Below are positions 17,790 to 25,341 of a stretch of 64,000 nt of DNA, piece after piece. The notes under the pieces are model-generated. The model saw only the letters and a program-made list of their open reading frames with translations. It had not been told where the DNA came from and made no database searches. Position numbers and translations under genes: made by a program. Where the stretch lies: contig WRBA01000004.1 in the NCBI GenBank assembly GCA_009779915.1, forward strand, positions 53,237 through 117,236. Reading direction: 5' to 3'. This DNA comes from Defluviitaleaceae bacterium (lineage in GTDB: Bacteria > Bacillota > Clostridia > Lachnospirales > UBA5962). How positions within the stretch are numbered: the stretch's first letter is position 1; each line of letters starts with the position of its first letter.

Positions 17790-18303
17790 TAAAATCAAGG
17801 GCAGTAAATCCCTGAAAATTCTCAAGTGCCTCTAATAACCTTGCAGCGAAAGTATTATCAACTACCTTTTTGCCATTTGCTGAAATAAGCTTATACCCCC
17901 CAAGGTCGGAGCAATTTTCTTCCGATATTATTGCGGCTGGGTTTTTGCTCATTTCATCTTGTATAGCTTTAGATAACCACTCGCGATACTCAGGGGACTC
18001 TACATACTCCAGTAAATCTTTTTCCACAATATACTTAAGCTCCTCTAAAATTTCTTCCCGTCTCATTATAAGCTTTTTTCTAGCCTCACTTTCATAGCGG
18101 ACAATTTCTCTCTTTTGTATTTGTTTTAGCTTGGAAAGCTCCGCCTCCAGAGCTTTTTCTGCCACTTCCACAGCTTCTTTTTTTGTTTTTTCCAATGAGT
18201 CTTTTACATGCCGCTCAGTTTCGCCAATCAGTACTTGGCGGGTTTTTAAAGCCTCATCCTCTGCCATTTTGGCAAAATTTTTCAATTTTCTCTCTATGTT
18301 CAA
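17785..18303 (-). CDS. ntpE: V-type ATP synthase subunit E
   Basis: This 172-residue peripheral-stalk subunit pairs with the coiled-coil subunit H/G to hold the head against the membrane part. The first ~110 residues are charged helix (e.g. 'ALEAELSKLKQIQKREIVRY'), and the C-terminal part is a small globular domain ending 'FQGFTALDFR'. It is a little shorter than Enterococcus NtpE. The present stop codon TAG lies inside the terminal repeat of the inserted element. The reconstructed original stop was TAA two bases outside it, giving the same protein. The start overlaps the ntpF stop by four bases. Confidence 0.88.
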   Translation of the reverse strand: MNIERKLKNFAKMAEDEALKTRQVLIGETERHVKDSLEKTKKEAVEVAEKALEAELSKLKQIQKREIVRYESEARKKLIMRREEILEELKYIVEKDLLEYVESPEYREWLSKAIQDEMSKNPAAIISEENCSDLGGYKLISANGKKVVDNTFAARLLEALENFQGFTALDFR

Positions 18304-18608
18304 ATCTTTACTCCTATAGCTTCTTTAATATATTTGGAAATAAAATCTTTGTCCTTTTTAGTGCCATGGCATCCCGGTATTGAGATAATAAGAGGCAAAC
18401 CTTCCCTTATTTTAACTGCTTTTATTAACTCTTTATGCTCATTTGATAACTTCTCTGTTATTATTAATATTCCAATTTCCTTATTTTCTAAAACTTCTTT
18501 CCAAGCCTCCAAAAAACCGGAAATACCCTCTGCCTGTATGCCTTCTACTCCTGCAAGTCTCATGCCTATTAAAGTATCCCTATTGTCGCTTATTAAAAAC
18601 ATTTTCAT
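18300..18608 (-). CDS. ntpF: V-type ATP synthase subunit F
   Basis: This 102-residue central-stalk subunit binds subunit D. It has the start 'MKMFLISDNRDTLIGMRLAG', the family's typical first strand-helix with D-x-D/N and G-x-R-L-A-G. The middle strand 'IGILIITEKLS' is followed by a final 'PLIISIPGCHG', also typical. Length agrees with the family (about 100-105). The stop overlaps the ntpE start (ATGA-type overlap), and ntpK ends two bases before its start, so the unit is tightly packed. Confidence 0.9.
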   Translation of the reverse strand: MKMFLISDNRDTLIGMRLAGVEGIQAEGISGFLEAWKEVLENKEIGILIITEKLSNEHKELIKAVKIREGLPLIISIPGCHGTKKDKDFISKYIKEAIGVKI

Positions 18609-18609
18609 A

Positions 18610-19023
18610 CTATACCCGCCCCAATATAGTAAAGGATATTAACAATCCATATATAGCTATACCCTCGGCAAGTGCCACAAATATAAGTGCTTTACCCATA
18701 AGTTTCTCATTTTCACTTATAGCACCCAGTGCCGCTGATGCCGCTTGACCTGTAGCTATGCCTGTGCCTATAGTACAAAGCCCCGTAACCAATGCCGCCG
18801 CTAAAAAAGCCATGCCCGCATCACTTGATACCGCCGCCGGATTAGCTCTCACAGGCTGAGAAAATATAAATACCGTTGCAAAAATCATTATGCCGAAAAA
18901 GGCAGCTATATTTAATATAAGGGCATTTTTAAACCGCCCTGAACTTTTCTCACCTAAAAAATATAAACCAAAAGGCAGTATAATACTAAGGACTAAAAGT
19001 ATGGCTAAAATTTGCACAATCAT
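18610..19023 (-). CDS. ntpK: V-type ATP synthase membrane rotor subunit K (c-ring proteolipid)
   Basis: This 137-residue protein has four transmembrane helices in two hairpins. Only the last helix carries the ion-binding carboxylate ('FVALAEGIAIYGLLISF'); the first hairpin has none. Helix 3 contains 'TGIATGQAASAALGAI'. The Na+-ligand pattern I remember from Enterococcus NtpK (P-x-T-Q in helix 2, Gln after 'GIA' in helix 3) is not present, which leans weakly towards H+ coupling. The open frame extends to 19059, but GGGAG lies 7 bases before the ATG at 19023, and that start avoids a 35-base overlap with ntpI. Confidence 0.9.
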   Translation of the reverse strand: MIVQILAILLVLSIILPFGLYFLGEKSSGRFKNALILNIAAFFGIMIFATVFIFSQPVRANPAAVSSDAGMAFLAAALVTGLCTIGTGIATGQAASAALGAISENEKLMGKALIFVALAEGIAIYGLLISFTILGRV

Positions 19024-19024
19024 T

Positions 19025-20938
19025 TCAAGCACTCCCTTCGTCAAGTTTGGCTTTGACACTTATAAACTCCCTGCCGCCGCCTTCATAATATCTGCTAAAC
19101 AGCTCATAAAACTCTATACGCAAAGCTTGTATACCCACTACAAGCCCTTCCATAAATATGACTAAAAGATTGCCGATAACCATTATGGGGATACTATAGC
19201 CGCTTCCCCGCTCCGCTAAAAGCAGTACTACACCCATCATACCGGCATGGCTTAAGGCAAAGGCACCTATCCTAACAAAAGATACTGTGTTTGTAAAATA
19301 CGTAAGCAAAATCTCAAAAGCTTCTATCACAGTTTCTAATATAAACAGGGGCATACCACTGCTAATGTGTAATTTTCTATCTTTTAAATACCCTTCAATA
19401 GGATGGCGCAAAGCAATAAGTACGAAAGGCATTATTACAAATGGTACAATAAGAAAACTGCCAAATCTACCGCTCCCATAAATAAAATCGTATAAAGCCA
19501 TTATAATCCCTGCATAGAAAACAATCCCCGCAATCCCATTAGGTCCAAAGAAAAGCCTCATTTTATCATTTTGTTTAATAGCATTTGCCATATTTAAAAT
19601 CATGGAAATAAATATAAGTACCATACCGCAAACTAAAGTTATAAACAAAATACTGTTTACGCTTTCGGCTGGTTTTAGCCAAATAGTAGGCAAAATATGC
19701 TCAATCCCAAAAACAGAGCCATACATCAACCCAAAAAACATAGAACTTATCCCTACTAAACTAAGAATTTTGCCTAGCCCCAGCCCTTTGTACTTATAAA
19801 GGAAATACCCGCCCAGACAAAGAAGCGCCCCCTGTCCTAAGTCCCCAAACATCATACCAAAAAGAAGGAAGTATGTTACGGCTACAAAAGGCGTTGGATC
19901 AATTTCATCATATTTAGGCAGTCCATATGTCTTTACAAAAAATTCAAAAGGTCTTATAAGGGCGTTATTTTTAAGGCTTGTTGGCGGAGTTGAGCTTTTA
20001 GCGTTCTCAGGAGGCTCCTTCAAAAATATCACTTTATCATCATGCTCCATATCATACTCCAGGCGCAATGCTTCAGGTTTTGCAGCCCAACCTGCAAAAA
20101 TATAGTATCCATTAGGGGTTTTAGCCGCATATTTTCGCAAATCGTAATAGATTTGATTTTTTTTCAAAGTTTTATATGCATTTGTAACATCATTGGCGTT
20201 TATCCCGAAGGTATACATAGTTTCATTGTGCCTGAAACTTATCTCCTTTTCAATTTCTTCAAGCTCTTTAAGCAGCATATTATAAGCCTTTAAGGGAGTG
20301 TCCGGAAAGATTTGACCTTCATATTCAAAGGGTATAGTAATTTTCTCAAAATTCAATGAACTCATAGCCGCATCAATTTTATCTTTGCGATGTGACAGCA
20401 CAAAGTACACGCCATAAACATAGTTTTTATCCCTTTTGCTTTCCTGAAAAATAATGTCCTCTTGATCATTTATATAAATTTCAAACTGTTTAAAATTTAC
20501 AACAGGCATTCTGCCAAAATTAAATAAAATGAATTTTAAATCTCTTAGGGAAGGCATATCCGCATCCAAGCTTTTAAAAGCTTCCAAATCATTTATACAT
20601 TTCTCAATGGCAGCTTTCTTAAACTCAAGCTCTTTAAAATACAGCCCGCGCCGCTCAAAAAATTCATAAGCATCCTCAATTATTTCTATAGCGGTCTCTT
20701 CTAAAAGCTCTGTCCAAGATTCTTTGTTATGTACAAAATCCTTTATAAATTTTTCAGCTTTTAAAACATGTGCCGTATATGGGTTTTCATCTAAGCAGCT
20801 TTCCATATCATCTATAGACCCTATTTCTTTAATGGCATACTCAAGCTGCATCTCATATTTGGAAATATATTTCCTAATAGCCCTGTCGATATCTGCTATA
20901 TCACCCATTATGTATATTAACTGCATTTTCTCAAGCAT
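19025..20938 (-). CDS. ntpI: V-type ATP synthase subunit I (a-type stator)
   Basis: This 637-residue stator protein forms the ion half-channels next to the K ring. The N-terminal ~330 residues are cytoplasmic and rich in helix. The C-terminal half has about seven or eight membrane spans, beginning near 'FVAVTYFLLFGMMFGDLGQG', a family signature. The penultimate helices hold 'NTVSFVRIGAFALSHAGMMG', with the essential Arg of the channel. Length is normal. It ends one base before the chosen ntpK start and begins 15 bases after the ntpC stop. Confidence 0.93.
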   Translation of the reverse strand: MLEKMQLIYIMGDIADIDRAIRKYISKYEMQLEYAIKEIGSIDDMESCLDENPYTAHVLKAEKFIKDFVHNKESWTELLEETAIEIIEDAYEFFERRGLYFKELEFKKAAIEKCINDLEAFKSLDADMPSLRDLKFILFNFGRMPVVNFKQFEIYINDQEDIIFQESKRDKNYVYGVYFVLSHRKDKIDAAMSSLNFEKITIPFEYEGQIFPDTPLKAYNMLLKELEEIEKEISFRHNETMYTFGINANDVTNAYKTLKKNQIYYDLRKYAAKTPNGYYIFAGWAAKPEALRLEYDMEHDDKVIFLKEPPENAKSSTPPTSLKNNALIRPFEFFVKTYGLPKYDEIDPTPFVAVTYFLLFGMMFGDLGQGALLCLGGYFLYKYKGLGLGKILSLVGISSMFFGLMYGSVFGIEHILPTIWLKPAESVNSILFITLVCGMVLIFISMILNMANAIKQNDKMRLFFGPNGIAGIVFYAGIIMALYDFIYGSGRFGSFLIVPFVIMPFVLIALRHPIEGYLKDRKLHISSGMPLFILETVIEAFEILLTYFTNTVSFVRIGAFALSHAGMMGVVLLLAERGSGYSIPIMVIGNLLVIFMEGLVVGIQALRIEFYELFSRYYEGGGREFISVKAKLDEGSA

Positions 20939-20953
20939 ATATTACTCACCTTC

Positions 20954-21679
20954 TTACACTATCCGCATTTTATTCATAATCTCATGTGGCATAAGAGAAT
21001 AATTTACCCCTTCAAATATTGAAATGATATTTTTTATCTCTAACTCTTTTCTAAAAAGGTAATACATAACAGGAATTATAGAATTTCGATGCTTTTTACA
21101 CTCTCGCTTATATGCTAGGCTTAGGGCTTTATAAAAAGACTCTTCAATTTCTCGTTTTTCTGCAAAGTATTCGCCATAACAAGTACTTTTAATGAGGGCT
21201 AATAGACTTGCCGCATCACCCGCCTCTAGCATTTGCATTATCATTTCAGGAGATATTTTATAGTTTATAGGGAGTATATATCTATATATATCCTCTTTTG
21301 CCGTCTTGTAATATGTTTTTAGCCTATATATACGTATGATATTTTGCATATCAATCTCTGTGCCGCTTACTGCTGTAACTAAATCTTTATTAGCACCTTT
21401 TAAAAACTTGTTTTTAGCTTTCCATAAATTTGTATAATAGTGCAAATCAAAGGTTTCCTTTTTCAAAAATAGGGCTTCAAAATACATCCTGATACTACTA
21501 TTATTTATAAACCCCCGGATTTTAGCGTAGTCATTATCTAAGCTTGTCCTATCATCTAAATTAAGCTTCAACTTCACAGCATTAATATCTCCACATTCGC
21601 ATAAACCTAAATAATCCTCATATGATAGAAGCTTCCCACTCATGCCTTTTATTTTTGCTTTTAGCGCAGAGCATTTCAT
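20954..21679 (-). CDS. ntpC: V-type ATP synthase subunit C (d-like), short form
   Basis: This 241-residue protein sits between the central stalk and the K ring. Its start ('ALKAKIKGMSGKLLSYEDY') and its end ('IIPVMYYLFRKELEIKNI', then a short tail) match the AC39/C family. It is about 90 residues shorter than Enterococcus NtpC (about 330). The family is built of repeated helical units, so loss of one unit is plausible; no frameshift is visible. It overlaps the upstream subunit-H gene by four bases (ATGA). Recognition rests on the ends and on operon position. Confidence 0.75.
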   Translation of the reverse strand: MKCSALKAKIKGMSGKLLSYEDYLGLCECGDINAVKLKLNLDDRTSLDNDYAKIRGFINNSSIRMYFEALFLKKETFDLHYYTNLWKAKNKFLKGANKDLVTAVSGTEIDMQNIIRIYRLKTYYKTAKEDIYRYILPINYKISPEMIMQMLEAGDAASLLALIKSTCYGEYFAEKREIEESFYKALSLAYKRECKKHRNSIIPVMYYLFRKELEIKNIISIFEGVNYSLMPHEIMNKMRIV

Positions 21680-21999
21680 GGCTTAAGCTCCCTAAAAGTA
21701 CATACTTTAAATATGTCACTTCGCCACTTATCTAAATTATCGGTACGGACAGCTTCCATTTTAGCAAGCTGTGTGCTTGCGATTCTATCTATTTCAGCCT
21801 TCTTAAGATTAATATATTCTTCGCTGTCAGTCCGCATCTGAGATATTTTAGCTCTAATATTGATATCAACTTCATTCAAAATTTCTTCCGACTTGCTTTG
21901 TATAATACTGTCTAAATTAGCTAAGTTATTTTCAGCCCCTTCTACTATCCGCTTTGCTTTTTTATCAATTATTATAAGTTCCCGCAATATATTCTCCAT
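21676..21999 (-). CDS. V-type ATP synthase coiled-coil peripheral stalk subunit (G/H type)
   Basis: This 107-residue protein is almost wholly helical and charged ('KAKRIVEGAENNLANLDSII', 'YINLKKAEIDRIASTQLAKM'), as expected for the coiled-coil partner of subunit E (AhaH or NtpG type). It is the first gene of the V-ATPase operon. The ribosome site is weak (GGGGCG about 8 bases upstream). A minus-strand promoter and a 58-bp inverted-repeat element precede it. The exact family letter differs between naming systems, so no symbol is given. Confidence 0.75.
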   Translation of the reverse strand: MENILRELIIIDKKAKRIVEGAENNLANLDSIIQSKSEEILNEVDINIRAKISQMRTDSEEYINLKKAEIDRIASTQLAKMEAVRTDNLDKWRSDIFKVCTFRELKP

Positions 22000-22029
22000 T
22001 TTGTACGCCCCATTTAAAAAGCTTTATTA

Positions 22030-22087
22030 TACTGAAATCCGAACAAAACAGTAACAAAAGACTTACTGTTTTAGATAAATTTAAGTA
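22030..22087. mobile_element. Short MITE-like element, family 2 (58 bp), in the V-ATPase leader
   Basis: The element is flanked by TA (22028-22029 and 22088-22089). It begins TACTGAAATC and ends AAATTTAAGTA, with an inner perfect pair AAACAGTAA/TTACTGTTT. The block CAAAACAGTAACAAAA is shared with the end of the larger element at 26895-27154. It falls between the promoter (22095-22123) and the first V-ATPase gene, at or just after the expected transcript start. Confidence 0.6.
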
Positions 22088-22094
22088 TAATAAT

Positions 22095-22123
22095 AGTATC
22101 AATGAGTCCAAAAAAAATGTCAA
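22095..22123 (-). promoter_or_regulatory. Candidate promoter of the V-ATPase operon
   Basis: On the minus strand TTGACA (22123-22118) and GATACT (22100-22095) are separated by 17 bases. They stand about 95 bases before the first V-ATPase gene and just downstream of the rbgA terminator. Confidence 0.75.
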
Positions 22124-22137
22124 TAATTTCCATCCCA

Positions 22138-22166
22138 CAAAAAAAGTCAGATTTCTCAATCTGACT
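22138..22166 (-). terminator. Intrinsic terminator of the rplS-lepB-rbgA unit
   Basis: AGTCAGATT and AATCTGACT form a perfect 9-bp stem with a GAGA loop, followed on the minus strand by seven T residues. The stem begins within the rbgA stop codon. Confidence 0.93.
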
Positions 22167-23016
22167 AATTGTCTGGCTTCTCCAAAGATATTTTGCCTAA
22201 AGTTCCGCCTCTAAACTCATCCAGCAGTATTATTGATGTGCGCTTAAGGTCTATTTTTTGCCCTTTCATAAGAAAACCCCTTGATTTTCCTATCATTTCC
22301 AGTATAGCATAATTTTCATCCGTATCCGAAAATTCAATCCCATACCTTAATCCTAACACATCAGGATAGCTTTCTCTAAGCTCCTTAATAAGCTCTATAG
22401 AAAGCCCCTCTAAATCCATAATCACATCGCTTATAGCACCTGTAAAAGCAAGCTTTTTACCAACTTCTTCATCCTCAAATTTAGGCCAAAGGATACCTGG
22501 CGTATCTAAAAGTTCAAAATCTTTCTTTATTTTTATCCATTGATTAGCTTTAGTTACTCCCGGACGATCCCCTGTTTTGGCTATACTCTTGCCATGAAGT
22601 TTGTTTATAAAAGTCGACTTCCCTGAATTTGGTATCCCTGCAACCATCGCCCTTATAGGCACAGATATGCGCCCACGCGCCTTCTGCCTCTGGATTTTTT
22701 CCTCCATAAGTTCAGTCGCTGCCGGATAAATACGCTCAAGCCCGCTGCCTTTAATAGAGTTAGCCATGACTGGCTTTATCCCTTTTTCTTCAAAATAGCT
22801 CTTCCAAGCCAAATTTATATCAGAATCCGCCAAATCAGCTTTATTTAACACAACTATCCTGAATTTTCCCCGTGCCAACTCATCCATATCAGGATTTCGG
22901 CTGGAATATGGTATTCTTGCGTCTAAAATTTCTATAACAACATCAACAAGCTTAATAGTTTCTAAAATTTTGCGCTTGGCCTTAGCCATATGCCCAGGAT
23001 ACCATTGAATATTCAT
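22165..23016 (-). CDS. rbgA: Ribosome biogenesis GTPase A (YlqF/RbgA)
   Basis: This 283-residue GTPase is needed for late assembly of the 50S subunit. It shows the circularly permuted order of the family: G4 'VLNKADLADS' and G5 'NSIKGSG' come first, then G1 'GIPNSGKST', the G2 region with 'GDRPGVTK', and G3 'LLDTPGILWP'. The start 'MNIQWYPGHMAKAKRKI' is diagnostic for YlqF/RbgA. It follows lepB closely and ends in a terminator; rplS-lepB-rbgA is a common clostridial order. The C-terminal ANTAR-like helical domain is present. Confidence 0.95.
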   Translation of the reverse strand: MNIQWYPGHMAKAKRKILETIKLVDVVIEILDARIPYSSRNPDMDELARGKFRIVVLNKADLADSDINLAWKSYFEEKGIKPVMANSIKGSGLERIYPAATELMEEKIQRQKARGRISVPIRAMVAGIPNSGKSTFINKLHGKSIAKTGDRPGVTKANQWIKIKKDFELLDTPGILWPKFEDEEVGKKLAFTGAISDVIMDLEGLSIELIKELRESYPDVLGLRYGIEFSDTDENYAILEMIGKSRGFLMKGQKIDLKRTSIILLDEFRGGTLGKISLEKPDN

Positions 23017-23030
23017 CTAATACCTCAATT

Positions 23031-23579
23031 CTACCTTACAATACCTATCGAATTTAGCGGAATAAACCGAAGCCACGCCCTGCCTATCATATTTTCTCTT
23101 TTTATAAGTCCAACTGACGCAAAACGGCTATCCTTGCTGTTTGAGCGATTATCCCCAAGCATAAAATATTCATCTTCCCCTACTATAAGAGGGAAAGTCA
23201 TATCACCTGATAAAAACACACCATCTAAAGAGAAGCCATCCAGAAAAAGCTCTCCATTTATAAAAATACGATTATCATATACATCTATATAATCGCCAGG
23301 AAGTCCTATCACCCGCTTTATATGCTTATCATCAGGGTTTGCCGGATAGGGAAATGCTACAATGTCACCATATACAGGGCTTTCCAGCCTCATAGCAATC
23401 CTGTTAATTATTACTCTATCCCCATTATTAAGGGTAGGTGCCATTGAGGGACCTGAAACAACTGCTGTAGTGAATATAAACTGCCGCACAAATAAGGATA
23501 TAATCACTGCAGATATAATAGCTAAAGCCCATTCCGCAAGATTTAGGGTCTTATCGTTTTTTATATATTTTCTAAGCAT
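23031..23579 (-). CDS. lepB: Signal peptidase I
   Basis: This 182-residue membrane-anchored serine protease removes signal peptides outside the membrane. One N-terminal helix (about residues 17-37) is followed by the catalytic box 'SGPSMAPTLNNGDRV' (Ser45). The general-base box is 'HIKRVIGLPGDYI' (Lys88), and box E is 'GDNRSNSKDSR'. The open frame allows an earlier ATG at 23600, but GGAGG lies 5 bases before the ATG at 23579. It stands between rplS and rbgA. A strong hairpin (23618-23667) lies in its leader. Confidence 0.94.
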   Translation of the reverse strand: MLRKYIKNDKTLNLAEWALAIISAVIISLFVRQFIFTTAVVSGPSMAPTLNNGDRVIINRIAMRLESPVYGDIVAFPYPANPDDKHIKRVIGLPGDYIDVYDNRIFINGELFLDGFSLDGVFLSGDMTFPLIVGEDEYFMLGDNRSNSKDSRFASVGLIKRENMIGRAWLRFIPLNSIGIVR

Positions 23580-23617
23580 AAAAGCCTCCAGCCAAACCAT
23601 TGCCTCTAGTTAAACCC

Positions 23618-23667
23618 TTCTAAAACCACAATAGAAAAGAATAATCTTTTGTTGTAGTTTTAGAAGC
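23618..23667. repeat. Hairpin in the lepB leader
   Basis: CTTCTAAAACCACAA and TTGTAGTTTTAGAAG pair with one mismatch, and AAAAGA/TCTTTT pairs further inside. It lies between the rplS terminator and lepB, with no T-run on the minus strand. Its role is unknown; it could affect lepB expression or mRNA stability. Confidence 0.55.
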
Positions 23668-23680
23668 ATTTGACTATAAT

Positions 23681-23714
23681 ACAACAACAAAGGCGCTGCC
23701 CGAGGCCGCGCCTT
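23681..23714 (-). terminator. Terminator behind rplS
   Basis: On the minus strand AAGGCGC-G-GCC-TCG-GGC-A-GCGCCTT forms a 10-bp stem with one G-A mismatch, followed by TTGTTGTTGT. The tail is not a pure T-run, so partial read-through into lepB is possible. Confidence 0.7.
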
Positions 23715-23742
23715 AAGTTAATAATTTTAATATTAATATTTA

Positions 23743-24105
23743 CTACTTATTTTTATTCATAATAACTTCTTTAACCTTAGCAGCTTTGCCCACTCGCTCT
23801 CTTAAGTAGAAAAGTTTAGCCCTTCTTACGATACCGCGGCGAACTACTTCAATCCTCTCTACACGTGGAGAGTGTAAAAGCCAAGTTTTCTCAACACCTA
23901 TGCCGGAAGAAAGCCTTCTAACTGTAAAGGTCTCATTTATACCTCCGTTTTGACGTTTAATAGCTACGCCTTCAAACATCTGCACTCTTTCTTTAGCACC
24001 TTCAACTATTTTGGCATATACCCTTACTGTGTCACCAATGTTAAACTTTGGCACTTCACTTTTTAATTGTTCCTTTTCAATTTCTCTAATAATACTTTGA
24101 TTCAT
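23743..24105 (-). CDS. rplS: 50S ribosomal protein L19
   Basis: This 120-residue protein of the large subunit lies at the 30S-50S interface. It carries '[20 protein letters not shown]', '[20 protein letters not shown]' and '[20 protein letters not shown]', all typical L19 segments, in order. Length is normal. AGGAGG lies 7 bases before the ATG. A consensus promoter is 80 bases upstream, and the leader contains a small conserved-looking hairpin (possible L19 autoregulatory leader). lepB and rbgA follow. Confidence 0.97.
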   Translation of the reverse strand: MNQSIIREIEKEQLKSEVPKFNIGDTVRVYAKIVEGAKERVQMFEGVAIKRQNGGINETFTVRRLSSGIGVEKTWLLHSPRVERIEVVRRGIVRRAKLFYLRERVGKAAKVKEVIMNKNK

Positions 24106-24183
24106 TTTATCCTCCTATGTCATAGATGTTCATATTATTAATAGGGCAACAGCGGAACATCCGTAATGCTACAAACCAAAGGA
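24106..24183 (-). promoter_or_regulatory. Possible L19 leader (autoregulatory 5' UTR)
   Basis: The leader between promoter and rplS contains CGGA-TGT-TCCG and flanking pyrimidine-rich sequence on the minus strand. Firmicute rplS genes are known to have a short structured leader. The match is from memory only; a covariance-model search would decide. Confidence 0.35.
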
Positions 24184-24212
24184 AGTATATCAAATTTTTG
24201 CCCCTATGTCAA
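24184..24212 (-). promoter_or_regulatory. Consensus promoter of rplS
   Basis: On the minus strand TTGACA (24212-24207) and TATACT (24189-24184) are separated by exactly 17 bases, about 80 bases before the rplS start. Confidence 0.9.
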
Positions 24213-24263
24213 TCTTTAAGTTTATTTGCCTAAAGAAAATATCTAAAAAGGCACAGTCTTTTC

Positions 24264-25091
24264 CTAAATAACCAGCTCTATTCCATCATAGGCAAGTATA
24301 AACTGGTCTCCGCTAAAATATTGTTTCCATCTATCCAGTTCCTTATCAGAGTAACGCTGGCTAAAATGAGCAAACAACATACGTTTGCACTTCCATTCTT
24401 TAGCAAGATAAACCCCGTCTTTTACAGTTGAATGCCCCCAGCCTTTGTACTTAGGGTAATCTTCAGGAGAATATGCTGCATCGAAAACAACTAAATCGGC
24501 ACCATTACAATAATGCCTAAGCTCCTTATATGATGCCGGATCGGAATGGTCAGCCTCACTATCTAAAAGATGCACAAGGCTGCTATGCCCATCGGTTATA
24601 TGAAAAGAAAGAGTCTCATCAGGATGCTTTGCATTAAAAGGTGTAACAGTAAAAGGACCTATTGTAAAAGCTTTATTTGCTTCTATGGGAATACATTCAC
24701 AAGCAGTAACCTCCGGCATAGTCACGGGCCAATAGGGAGGCTTAAACACTCCAAACACTTGCTCGTGCAAAGGTCTATCATCCCTGGAGCAAGTAAAAAC
24801 ACGCATCCCCGGCTCTTTATTCCAAGCGGGTTCAAAAGTAGAAAGCCCAATAATATGATCTAGGTGGAGATGACTGATTAAAATATTAGGAGGCATAGGC
24901 AAATTTCCAGGATAGTCTGGATTCGCCTCTCTAAGCTCCTTTTCGAGCATAACAAGCCCACTCCCCGCGTCCACAATAAGAGAGTGTCCCCCCGATTCCA
25001 AAAGCATACAAGATGTATTGCCCCCATAACGAGAGCCTTGAGTATGAGAAGCCGCAATAGAGCCGCGACAACCGTAAACTTTTATATTCAT
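24264..25091 (-). CDS. Metallo-beta-lactamase-fold hydrolase
   Basis: This 275-residue cytoplasmic enzyme has the zinc-binding motif HLHLDH at residues 74-79. A second region 'NAKHPDETLSFHI' and 'DLVVFDAAYSPEDY' supply further ligands (His, Asp), and 'LFAHFSQRYSD' gives the last His. The N-terminus 'MNIKVYGCRGSIAAS' resembles PhnP/RNase Z-like and cyclic-phosphodiesterase branches. AAAGGA lies 9 bases before the ATG. It is monocistronic, with its own promoter, and divergent from threonine aldolase. The substrate is not evident. Confidence 0.82.
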   Translation of the reverse strand: MNIKVYGCRGSIAASHTQGSRYGGNTSCMLLESGGHSLIVDAGSGLVMLEKELREANPDYPGNLPMPPNILISHLHLDHIIGLSTFEPAWNKEPGMRVFTCSRDDRPLHEQVFGVFKPPYWPVTMPEVTACECIPIEANKAFTIGPFTVTPFNAKHPDETLSFHITDGHSSLVHLLDSEADHSDPASYKELRHYCNGADLVVFDAAYSPEDYPKYKGWGHSTVKDGVYLAKEWKCKRMLFAHFSQRYSDKELDRWKQYFSGDQFILAYDGIELVI

Positions 25092-25207
25092 ATAATATAT
25101 CCTTTCAATTGCACAATTAACGATTCACCCTTCTCCTCGAACAAAACAGCGTCTATTAAAAAATCAGCAGTGTTCATATATTCAATATAAAATATGTTTA
25201 TAACTAG

Positions 25208-25237
25208 AGTATACCACTTAAGATACCTATAAAACAA
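25208..25237 (-). promoter_or_regulatory. Candidate promoter of the metallo-hydrolase gene
   Basis: On the minus strand TTGTTT (25237-25232) and TATACT (25213-25208) are spaced by 18 bases, about 115 bases before the start codon. Confidence 0.5.
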
Positions 25238-25279
25238 GCTAGTTAGACCAATCTTAGCAAATTCCTCACGAAACACCTA

Positions 25280-25308
25280 TTGAATATGCTGTTTTTAGGT
25301 GGTATACT
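25280..25308 (+). promoter_or_regulatory. Promoter of the threonine aldolase gene
   Basis: TTGAAT (25280-25285) and TATACT (25303-25308) are separated by 17 bases and lie 33 bases before the start codon. Confidence 0.8.
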
Positions 25309-25341
25309 AGTTGTATAAAAAGAAATCTAAGGAGGTCTATT

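Noticed and set aside
25088..25276. 62-codon minus-strand frame overlapping the metallo-hydrolase start (ATGA)
   Set aside because: The best promoter for the hydrolase lies inside it, and no ribosome site precedes it or its inner ATG at 25175; a leader peptide remains possible but unsupported.
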